Made by a program: the position numbers and the translations under genes
The notes under the pieces: generated by a model
What the model saw: the letters and a program-made list of their open reading frames with translations, nothing else
Database searches by the model: none
What the model was told of the DNA's origin: nothing
From: Corallococcus praedator
GTDB taxonomy: Bacteria; Myxococcota; Myxococcia; Myxococcales; Myxococcaceae
DNA: 36,727 nucleotides
NCBI RefSeq assembly: GCF_003612125.1
Contig: NZ_RAWI01000048.1
Span: 1-36,727 of the forward strand
Direction of reading: 5' to 3'
Part shown: one piece after another, positions 30,964 to 36,727 of the stretch
Position numbering within the stretch: position 1 is the stretch's first letter
Layout: every line of letters begins with the position of its first letter

Positions 30964-32226
30964 CTACAGGCCGCCCTTCTCCTTGAGCACGCGCACCACC
31001 TCGGCGGCCATCACCCGGTGGCCTTCCTTGGACGGATGGATCTGGTCCACCTCCAGGCCGTCCAGGAACAGGTCCACGTTGCCCGGCTGCCGCGTCACGG
31101 CCTCCAGGTCGATGACCTCCGCGCGCGTCTGGGTGCGGATCCACGCGTTGAATTCCTTGCGCTGCGCCTTCACCACTTCGTAGCTGCCGTAGTTCGTCTT
31201 CTCCTTGGGCAGGAGCGTGCTCACCCACAGCCGGCACCGGGGTTGGAGCTGATCAAACAGCTGGTTCATCCGCTGCTCCAGCTTCGCCACCGTGATGCCT
31301 TCGGAGGCCAGGTCGTTGGTGCCCAGCAGCACGATGCAGTCGGTGAAGCCCTGCATCGCGAGCACCTCTTGCGGCAGCTGGAGGTTCGCGTCCCAGAAGC
31401 CCTGGCCGGACGCGCCCGAGTTCACCACCGGCACCCCGAGCTCCTTCTCCACCAGGGCCGGCCACGCGTTGCGCGTGTCGTTCTTCGTGTCGTAGTAGCC
31501 CTCGGTGATGCTGTCGCCGATGGCCACGAAGGCCCGGCCCGGCGGGCCCTCCACGTCCACCGTCGCCACGGCCGTCGCGAACTCCCACGCCTGTCCGCCC
31601 AGCGCGGCCTGCGTCGTCGCGTAGGAACCGGCGCGCATGAAGCTGCCCGGGAACGACTCGATGAGGCTGACCGCCAGGGCGCCCGTGGCTTCGAAGGAGA
31701 TCGCCACCTCGTCCCGGAATCCCACCGGGAACGCCACGGGATCCGACGTCACCAGGGTGCGGGCGTTGGCGGTGAAGCCCGGCTGACCGTTGAAGGTCAG
31801 GGACACCGGCGTGGAGGCCAGCGCGCCGTTGGCGCCCGCCTGCGCCACCGTGGCCCGCTTCAACGTGAACGTTCCGTCACCCGAACGGAAGGTGATGCGC
31901 ACGCGACTGCCCGCGCGTCCCACGGGAACGCGCATGCGGTACGTGGTGAGGCTTCCCGCGAACGCGGGCTCGCGCAGCGCCTGGTGGAAGCCCGGCTGGA
32001 ACGCGATGGGTGGGGGCGCCACGGGCGGAGTTCCCTGCACCTTGCGGTCATCGTGCAGCGTCAGCGTGGGCGCCGCCTCCACGGAGGACGCGGGCGCGGT
32101 GACCTCCGCGTCCGTGCTGCCGGCACCGAAGGTCGGATCCGCACCGCGTTCCTCCACGCCGCCACAGCCCATCAGCAGGCCCAGGGCACCCACCCAGCTC
32201 CAGCGCAGCGCCATCCTTGAACCCAT
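30964..32226 (-). CDS. SGNH/GDSL-family esterase lipoprotein
   Basis: A 420-residue lipoprotein with signal MGSRMALRWSWVGALGLLMGC (lipobox LMGC, Cys21). Residues 60-220 form a beta-rich N-terminal domain; the SGNH hydrolase domain runs from about 230. Block I AIGDSITEGY gives nucleophile S239, block II glycine is in NSGASGQG, block III is LLGTNDLAS and block V DQIHPSKEGH supplies D394 and H397. Family members deacetylate or de-esterify polysaccharides and lipids; the substrate here is not evident. GGGAGG lies eight bases before the ATG at 32226, so that start is preferred to the ATG at 32214. The gene lies 109 bp upstream of DUF2845 on the same strand. Confidence 0.9.
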   Translation of the reverse strand: MGSRMALRWSWVGALGLLMGCGGVEERGADPTFGAGSTDAEVTAPASSVEAAPTLTLHDDRKVQGTPPVAPPPIAFQPGFHQALREPAFAGSLTTYRMRVPVGRAGSRVRITFRSGDGTFTLKRATVAQAGANGALASTPVSLTFNGQPGFTANARTLVTSDPVAFPVGFRDEVAISFEATGALAVSLIESFPGSFMRAGSYATTQAALGGQAWEFATAVATVDVEGPPGRAFVAIGDSITEGYYDTKNDTRNAWPALVEKELGVPVVNSGASGQGFWDANLQLPQEVLAMQGFTDCIVLLGTNDLASEGITVAKLEQRMNQLFDQLQPRCRLWVSTLLPKEKTNYGSYEVVKAQRKEFNAWIRTQTRAEVIDLEAVTRQPGNVDLFLDGLEVDQIHPSKEGHRVMAAEVVRVLKEKGGL

Positions 32227-32392
32227 GCCATCAGCCTCCCGGCGCAAGACAATGTGCACGACCCACGTTCCTGGCGACCTCATGTTTCAAGGGGCGCGCC
32301 AATCACCCGGGAGTCATGCGTGCCGAGCGCTGGGAAACGGAGCCGGACGACTTCCGCCGCAAGGGTGGGTGGCCGGGGCACCCGGTCCGAAG

Positions 32393-32407
32393 CCCTCCTC
32401 AGGAGGG
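32393..32407. terminator. hairpin in the gap after the Cys-rich lipoprotein gene
   Basis: CCCTCCT and AGGAGGG form a perfect inverted repeat around one C (loop about three bases). It lies 34 bases downstream of the lipoprotein stop on the minus strand. The rest of the 214-bp gap holds no gene that I can support. Confidence 0.35.
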
Positions 32408-32429
32408 TGGCGAACCTGCCCCCCCTGGG

Positions 32430-32450
32430 AAAAACCGTCCTCAGGGGACG
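32430..32450 (-). terminator. intrinsic terminator overlapping a stop codon
   Basis: On the minus strand CGTCC, loop CCTGA and GGACG are followed by G and TTTTT. The loop holds the TGA stop of the Cys-rich lipoprotein gene. Confidence 0.5.
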
Positions 32451-33334
32451 CAGGCCCCGACGTCGCCGTTGTTGGTGAGGGCCCGGCAGGTGCCGCTGGA
32501 GCAGGCGGGCGAGCCTGACGGAACGCGGCACAGCGTCCGACACGTGCCGACGCCGTCGGACACCGCGCAAGTGCTTCCCGGTGAACACTGGTTGCTGAAC
32601 TCGCACGCGGCGCCCGGAGCCAGCGTGCCGCGGCCCGCGCACACCGGACCGTTGGTGGCCGGGTAGCAACCCAGGGGCCCCTCGCAGTCCTGCGCGAACG
32701 CATCACACCGCGCGGACGGCGGGCCGCACACCAGCGGCAGCTCGTCCGTGCCGGCCAGGCGCAGCACGGTGTTGCAGTCCCCGGAGGCGCAGTCGGACGT
32801 CGCGTGGCACAGCTCGCGGCAGAAGAAGCCGGTGCCGCCGTCATTCAGCGCGTCGTCCTTGCAGTACAGGCCCGCGCCGCACGTGTCGTAGCGCTGTCCC
32901 GCGGGGGCGTCGGACGCCAGGGTGCACGGCGCGCCCTCGGTGCCGGTGCCCGCGGCCACGCACTGGCGCTGCGTGTCCCCACCGTCCCGCGCCACGTAGG
33001 TGCACCGCTGTCCGGCCGGGCAGTCCTGCTGGCGCACCGGATCACACGCGCCGGGGAAGCACCGGCTGCCCGTGCCCCCATCCGTCAGGTCCGTGTAGAG
33101 ACAGTTCTGTCCCGCCGCACAGCCGTCCTGCTTCACCACGTTGCAGGTGAAGTCCGAACGCCCACCACCGCCGCCACCGTCACCGGCGTCGACAGTCCCG
33201 GAATCGCTGGCGCCGGTCCCGGAATCCACGGTAGTCCCCGCATCAGGCGGACGGATCGTCTCTCCGTCGTCGCAGCCCGCCGCCCACAGCCCCATCAACA
33301 GGGCACCACCCAACAACACGAGACGTGAAGCCAT
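32441..33334 (-). CDS. cysteine-rich lipoprotein
   Basis: A 297-residue lipoprotein (signal MASRLVLLGGALLMGLWAAGC, lipobox AAGC, Cys21) with about 29 cysteines. A low-complexity Asp/Gly/Ser/Thr linker (residues 22-58, including a run of six glycines) leads to a Cys-rich body with repeated CxxGQxC-type units (CAAGQNC, CPAGQRC). Many short Cys-rich loops like this occur in myxobacterial surface lipoproteins. All cysteines suggest an extracytoplasmic, disulfide-bonded protein. AGGAG lies seven bases before the ATG. It is divergent from the PilZ gene. I recognise no named family. Confidence 0.85.
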   Translation of the reverse strand: MASRLVLLGGALLMGLWAAGCDDGETIRPPDAGTTVDSGTGASDSGTVDAGDGGGGGGRSDFTCNVVKQDGCAAGQNCLYTDLTDGGTGSRCFPGACDPVRQQDCPAGQRCTYVARDGGDTQRQCVAAGTGTEGAPCTLASDAPAGQRYDTCGAGLYCKDDALNDGGTGFFCRELCHATSDCASGDCNTVLRLAGTDELPLVCGPPSARCDAFAQDCEGPLGCYPATNGPVCAGRGTLAPGAACEFSNQCSPGSTCAVSDGVGTCRTLCRVPSGSPACSSGTCRALTNNGDVGACVP

Positions 33335-33456
33335 CCGGAAACTCCTGGCGTGGAAGTAGTCTGGGACTTACACGAGCCGTTCCACCTCACGGGCCCCCTT
33401 GAACCGGGCCTGGAAACCAGCCGACACTTCCAGATTCAGAACCGAGGGGGGTCAAG

Positions 33457-33819
33457 GTGCGCATGAACACGAAGTTGGATGGGCCGGTGGAGCCAGACCC
33501 GTATTTGAACCGTCGCAGCGACGAGCGTGTGACGGCGCGGTTCGAGGTGCGCTTCGAGCAGGCGGAAGACGCGGCGCGCGCACTGCGGGCGTACTCGCTC
33601 AACCTGTCCGCGGGCGGACTGTGCCTGCGCACGCGCAAGTCCTACGACGTCGGCTCTCAGGTGCGGCTGGCCATGGTGGTGGACGGCGAGGAGTTCCACC
33701 TCACCGGCGTCATCGCCTGGGTGCGCGACGAGGCGGAGGCCATCGGCGTGCGCTTCATCGACGTGAGCGAAGAGGACCACGAGCGCCTGCGCCGCGTCAT
33801 CGCGAGCTTCAAGCGCTAG
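33457..33819 (+). CDS. PilZ domain protein (Myxococcales type)
   Basis: A 120-residue single-domain PilZ protein, of the TIGR02266 Myxococcales group. The c-di-GMP binding motif is recognisable: RRSDER near residues 20-25 and NLSAGGLCL near residues 49-57 (the (D/N)xSxxG motif). It should act as a c-di-GMP effector controlling motility, polysaccharide or development, through an unknown partner. The start is either GTG at 33457 or ATG at 33463; both have G-rich sequence a few bases upstream, so I give the longer form. It is convergent with the GNAT gene across a strong terminator-like hairpin. Confidence 0.88.
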   Translation: MRMNTKLDGPVEPDPYLNRRSDERVTARFEVRFEQAEDAARALRAYSLNLSAGGLCLRTRKSYDVGSQVRLAMVVDGEEFHLTGVIAWVRDEAEAIGVRFIDVSEEDHERLRRVIASFKR

Positions 33820-33858
33820 TCGGGGCCTGGCCGTTCCCAGGTCCGCTCCAGCAGGGAA

Positions 33859-33881
33859 GGGCGCCCGCGAATCGGGCGCCC
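33859..33881. terminator. bidirectional terminator between PilZ and GNAT genes
   Basis: GGGCGCCCG and CGGGCGCCC form a perfect 9-bp stem with loop CGAAT. A second small hairpin (CCCGC-GA-GCGGG) follows at 33883-33894. There is no T tract on either side. Confidence 0.55.
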
Positions 33882-33911
33882 ACCCGCGAGCGGGGGACGG
33901 CACAAGCAGTG

Positions 33912-34379
33912 CTACCGCTGCGTCTCGCTCTCGGCGTGACGGAACACGCCGGAGTCCCCCTCCACGTAGCCGCACGCCTTGTAGAACGCGCGCGTCTCGT
34001 CGGTGACGTTGAGCGGGGCGATGAGCTGGAGCTGCTTGACGCTCAGCACCTTGCCCCGCTGCGCCACCTGCGCGAGCAGCGCGCGGCCCACGCCCCGGCG
34101 CCGCCAGCCCTCGGACACGACGAGCTCGTCCACGGTGGCCACGCGACCGCGCAGCCGCAACTGCGGACGGTGGGAGAAGGACACCATGCCCACCGCGCGG
34201 TCCTGCGGGTCGCCGGCCACGAAGATCTCAATCTCCGGATGGCTGATGACCCAGTGCACGGTCTGCTGGTCGGTGCCCTGGGGGTAGCCCAGCTCGCGAA
34301 GGAGCAGTGCCATGACCTCGGCATCACCTCGACGCGCGCGGCGGATGCGGAAAGCGTTGGCGTCGGGAGCAGGGGTCAT
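33912..34379 (-). CDS. GNAT-family N-acetyltransferase
   Basis: A 155-residue single-domain GNAT protein. It has FRIRRARRGDAEVMALLL at the start, a central beta-strand pair (IEIFVAGDPQDRAVGMVSF), the acetyl-CoA loop GWRRRGVGRALLAQ (about residues 95-108) and a C-terminal ETRAFYKACGYVEG. The substrate is not evident; small acetyltransferases of this kind act on amino acids, antibiotics or protein N-termini. I chose the ATG at 34379; the frame opens further upstream but lies across the hairpin at 34426-34459. It lies downstream of the 2-oxoacid dehydrogenase operon on the same strand, separated by that hairpin. There is no Shine-Dalgarno; CATCGT lies seven bases upstream. Confidence 0.85.
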   Translation of the reverse strand: MTPAPDANAFRIRRARRGDAEVMALLLRELGYPQGTDQQTVHWVISHPEIEIFVAGDPQDRAVGMVSFSHRPQLRLRGRVATVDELVVSEGWRRRGVGRALLAQVAQRGKVLSVKQLQLIAPLNVTDETRAFYKACGYVEGDSGVFRHAESETQR

Positions 34380-34425
34380 GGTGCGGACGATGGGCTGGGA
34401 CAAGGCATTCTCGATACTAACGACA

Positions 34426-34459
34426 GGGCCGTCGGACCTCCAAAGAGGAACGACGGCCC
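34426..34459 (-). terminator. two-tier hairpin after the E1 operon
   Basis: A 9-bp outer stem (GGGCCGTCG with CGACGGCCC), a 2x2 internal loop and an inner CCTC/GAGG stem with a CAAA loop. It lies 50 bases past the E1 beta stop on the minus strand; TGTCGTT follows. Confidence 0.55.
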
Positions 34460-34509
34460 AGGAAGACTTCACGTACGAATGCGCGGCCGCCCGGTGTGGG
34501 CAGGCGTCG

Positions 34510-35565
34510 TCAGGGCTGCTCGCCGGCCAGTGAGCGGATGGCGGAGGTGATGTCCGCCTGCTGCGGCACCGACGCCATCTCCAGCGCGTCCGCCAGGCCG
34601 ATGCCCGGGATGAACTTGCCGGCCACCAGCCGGGGCGGCGCGAGCAGCGAGTAGAACAGCTCCTCCACCGTGCGCCGGACCAGGTGCTCGCCGAAGTTCG
34701 TCACCTCGGTGTCCTCGTTCACGTACAGGACGCGGCCCGTCTTCTGGATGGAGGCCTTGATGAGCTCCCAGTCGTAGGGCCACAGCGAGCGCAGGTCGAT
34801 GACCTCCACGCTGAGACCCTCCTCCTTGAGCTGGTCCGCGGCCTTCGCGCACAGGGGCAGGGTGCGGCCATAGCTGACCACGGTGGCCTGGGTGCCCTCG
34901 CGGACCACCTTGCCCTTGCCAATGGGCACCGCGAACGCCTCCAGCGTCGGCCACTGGGGCTTCCACTGCGAGCGGTCCCCCAGCGGCGCGTCGATGAGCT
35001 TCGACAGCGCGCGGTCGTCCTCGGGCTCGCCCGGGATGCGCTCGTCGCCCTTCACGCGCAACAGCGCCTTGGGCTCCAGGAACATGACGGGGTTCGGGTC
35101 CTGGCACGCGGAGATGAGCAGGCCGTACGCGTCCAGCGGGGTGGAGGGCATCACCACCTTCCAACCGGGGATGTGGGTCATCGTCGCGTCGAAGGAATGC
35201 GAGTGGTACATCGACCCGCGGATGCCGCTGCCCACCGGCGTGCGCACCACCATGGGCAGGTTCCAGTCACCGTTCGTCGCCCAGTGCGTGTTGCCCGCGA
35301 TCTTCAGCAGGTCGATGGTGTTGTAGATGTAGTCGCAGAACTGGATCTCCGCGACCGGGCGGTTGCCCGCCATCGCGAGCCCCATGGCCGCGCCGATGAT
35401 GCCGCGCTCGTCCAGGGGGCTGTTCCACGCCGTCTTCAGGCCCTGCGTGCAGGTGAAGACGCCGCCCAGCGGGGCGCCCACGTCCTCGCCGAAGATGTCG
35501 GTGACGCCCAGGTTCTCCTCGGCGTAGTGAAGGGCCATGCGGATGGCCTGTGCCATGTTCGCCAT
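34510..35565 (-). CDS. 2-oxoacid dehydrogenase E1 component, beta subunit
   Basis: A 351-residue beta subunit of a heterotetrameric thiamine-diphosphate E1, which decarboxylates a 2-oxoacid and passes the acyl group to lipoyl-E2. Recognisable segments are IFGEDVGAPLGGVF near residues 24-37, the DERGIIGAAMGLAMAGNRPV block with the catalytic E region, GSMYHSHSFDATMTHIPGW, and the C-terminal transketolase-like RTLPLCAKAADQLKEEGLSV...EVIDLRSLWPYD. Features resemble the branched-chain (BCKDH) class more than pyruvate dehydrogenase, though I cannot prove the substrate. The ATG lies two bases after the E1 alpha stop, so translation is likely coupled. In Myxococcus xanthus the two-gene esg locus encoding BCKDH E1 has this layout. 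Confidence 0.9.
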   Translation of the reverse strand: MANMAQAIRMALHYAEENLGVTDIFGEDVGAPLGGVFTCTQGLKTAWNSPLDERGIIGAAMGLAMAGNRPVAEIQFCDYIYNTIDLLKIAGNTHWATNGDWNLPMVVRTPVGSGIRGSMYHSHSFDATMTHIPGWKVVMPSTPLDAYGLLISACQDPNPVMFLEPKALLRVKGDERIPGEPEDDRALSKLIDAPLGDRSQWKPQWPTLEAFAVPIGKGKVVREGTQATVVSYGRTLPLCAKAADQLKEEGLSVEVIDLRSLWPYDWELIKASIQKTGRVLYVNEDTEVTNFGEHLVRRTVEELFYSLLAPPRLVAGKFIPGIGLADALEMASVPQQADITSAIRSLAGEQP

Positions 35566-35567
35566 GG

Positions 35568-36575
35568 TTATTTCTTCTCCGCGTAGATGTGGTCCCAGAT
35601 GGTGTCGCCGGAAGGTTGCGGCTCGTCCCGCACGGTGCGCGCCGCCGCGGCCAGCTCCTCGCTGTAGCGGTTGCGCACCTCTTCCATCTGCTCCCGGCTG
35701 AGCACGCCTTCCTGCTCCAGGCGCGCCTCGAACAGGCGCAGACAGTCCTGCTCCTCGTTCACGAAGTTCGCGCCGGACGCGGACGAATGTCCGTACAGGC
35801 GCGACACCCGCGCTTCGATGAAGTACGGCTTGCGCTCCTTGCGCACGTACTCCATCGCCGCCTGGAGCTCCTGGTAGGACTCCACCGGATCATTTCCGTT
35901 GATGGTCTTCGCCGGGATGTTGAAGGCGCGCGCGCGGTCGCTGATGTTCGTCTCGCCGTGCTGGCCATCGGCGGTGGTGGAGATGCCCCACTTGTTGTTG
36001 GTGACGATGATCAGGATGGGCAGGGGGTTGGCGGGGCGGCTGCTCCACACGAGGCAGGTGGGGAAGTCCCCCTCGGCCGTGCCCGCGTCGCCGCCGGTGA
36101 CGATGGTGATGGCGTCGCCGCCGTGGCGCTTCTGGGCCATCGCCGTGCCCGGCGCGATGGAGTACTGCACCTCGATGGGAGAGGTGATGGGCGCGATGTT
36201 CTTCGAGCGCCGGGTGAAGTGACCCGCGAAGTTGCGGCCGCCGGAGTAGGGGTCCGTGGCCGTGTTCTTCATCTGCCGCAGCGCCCCGATGGGCTCCTCG
36301 CCCATGGCCAGCAGCGTCGCGGACTGGCGGTAGTGCGCGTGCAGGTAGTCGTAGTCCAGGCCCTCGCCCACCTTCATGAGCAGGCCCAGGGGCACGTTGA
36401 AGGCCTCCTCACCGGGGCCTCCAATCCAGAAGTAGCCGTGGCCCTGCTTGTACATCTGGATGAGGCGCTCCTCGAGGACGCGCGCCTTCACCATCAGGTC
36501 GTGGATGCGGATGAGCTGCTCTCGGGCGAGCGAAAGCGGCGCGGAGTTTTCTTTGATCAGCCGGGGCCGTGACAC
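35568..36575 (-). CDS. 2-oxoacid dehydrogenase E1 component, alpha subunit
   Basis: A 335-residue alpha subunit, partner of the beta subunit just downstream. The thiamine-diphosphate motif runs from GGDAGTAEGDF to a closing NNKWGIS; the usual GDG is GDA here. MVKARVLEERLIQMYKQGHG is the N-terminal helix and GHFTRRSKNIAPITSPIEVQ precedes the cofactor site. HGETNISDRARAFNIPAKTI and GHSSASGANF lie in the phosphorylation-loop and substrate regions. The start is GTG at 36575, supported by the residues VSRPRLIKEN, with a weak GAGG upstream. It is first in the operon. No E2 or E3 gene is next to the pair, so those subunits are encoded elsewhere. Confidence 0.9.
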   Translation of the reverse strand: MSRPRLIKENSAPLSLAREQLIRIHDLMVKARVLEERLIQMYKQGHGYFWIGGPGEEAFNVPLGLLMKVGEGLDYDYLHAHYRQSATLLAMGEEPIGALRQMKNTATDPYSGGRNFAGHFTRRSKNIAPITSPIEVQYSIAPGTAMAQKRHGGDAITIVTGGDAGTAEGDFPTCLVWSSRPANPLPILIIVTNNKWGISTTADGQHGETNISDRARAFNIPAKTINGNDPVESYQELQAAMEYVRKERKPYFIEARVSRLYGHSSASGANFVNEEQDCLRLFEARLEQEGVLSREQMEEVRNRYSEELAAAARTVRDEPQPSGDTIWDHIYAEKK

Positions 36576-36608
36576 GCGCGGAGGACCTCGAAAAAGGGAA
36601 AGGGGACG

Positions 36609-36640
36609 CCCCTATACTCCGAACGTGGGCTCCCGACTCA
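36609..36640 (-). promoter_or_regulatory. possible promoter of the E1 operon
   Basis: On the minus strand TTGAGT lies 18-19 bases before (G)TATAGG, about 35 bases upstream of the GTG start. Each box matches 4 of 6 consensus positions, and the spacing is long. Confidence 0.3.
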
Positions 36641-36649
36641 AGGACCCTG

Positions 36650-36674
36650 AGAGGGGCGGTGTTCTCCGCCCTCT
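36650..36674. terminator. hairpin upstream of the E1 operon
   Basis: AGAGGGGCGG and CCGCCCTCT form a stem with one bulged G around TGTTCT. It may be the terminator of a gene lying beyond the contig end. Confidence 0.35.
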
Positions 36675-36708
36675 GTTCCAGGCCCGGTGGCGCGACGCGG
36701 CAATGAGC

Positions 36709-36727
36709 CTGTCTCTTATATACATCT
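36709..36727 (+). other. residual Tn5/Nextera adapter at the contig end
   Basis: CTGTCTCTTATATACATCT matches the reverse complement of the 19-bp Tn5 mosaic end at 18 of 19 positions (T for C at position 13) and ends exactly at the last base. It is most likely sequencing-library adapter and not chromosome. Confidence 0.85.

Noticed and set aside
1-36727. tRNA, rRNA, CRISPR array, transposase, integrase or biosynthetic gene cluster
   Set aside because: None was recognised by eye on either strand. A tRNAscan-SE, Infernal or antiSMASH run would settle this and was not possible here.

Overview
The window is high-GC bacterial chromosome with the marks of a myxobacterium, most likely the Corallococcus/Myxococcus group. 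Evidence: very GC-rich third codon positions, a myxobacterial paralogous family protein (TIGR02265/DUF2378), a Myxococcales-type PilZ protein, a Kelch/cadherin lipoprotein with a MYXO-CTERM-like tail, a Hanks-type Ser/Thr kinase, many lipoproteins and a SKI2-like helicase with a DUF3516-type tail. I see no rRNA, tRNA, CRISPR array, insertion sequence, prophage or integron. The last 19 bases match the Tn5/Nextera mosaic end at 18 of 19 positions, so the right edge is probably a contig end with untrimmed adapter.

Layout, left to right. 1-3.6 kb: an MnmC-like methyltransferase convergent with a TIGR02265 protein, then a LysR regulator divergent from an NmrA-like NAD(P)-binding protein, with a perfect inverted repeat between them. 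3.6-11.2 kb: a hairpin-rich gap, a 1469-residue Kelch-repeat lipoprotein, and a fused ADP-forming acyl-CoA synthetase/GNAT acetyltransferase. 11.3-15.5 kb, minus strand: a three-gene run of membrane Ser/Thr kinase, lipoprotein and secreted protein, preceded by a DUF4142 lipoprotein with a 42-nt hairpin behind it. 15.5-21.4 kb: a palindrome-packed divergent region, a SKI2-like helicase, a LysR protein reduced to its DNA-binding domain, methionine aminopeptidase, MltG and a PAS-HATPase protein lacking the histidine phosphoacceptor domain.

21.4-30.5 kb: an unrecognised helical protein and a secreted M6 metalloprotease (minus), then PEP carboxylase, a protein with a possible cold-shock-like N-terminus, and a CotH-kinase lipoprotein (plus). 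30.5-34.4 kb: a DUF2845 protein, an SGNH/GDSL esterase lipoprotein, a cysteine-rich lipoprotein, a PilZ protein and a GNAT acetyltransferase. 34.5-36.6 kb: a two-gene operon for the alpha and beta E1 subunits of a 2-oxoacid dehydrogenase, probably branched-chain, with no E2 gene beside it.

Most of the window is housekeeping plus cell-envelope accessory genes in short transcription units; I did not find a coherent new multi-gene system. The best leads are the palindrome cluster at 15588-15695, the kinase/lipoprotein/secreted protein operon, two signalling proteins that lack a standard domain (LysR HTH only; PAS-HATPase without DHp), and a recurrent (T/C)ANNNT-N7-start codon arrangement without a Shine-Dalgarno sequence, which suggests leaderless transcription of several genes.
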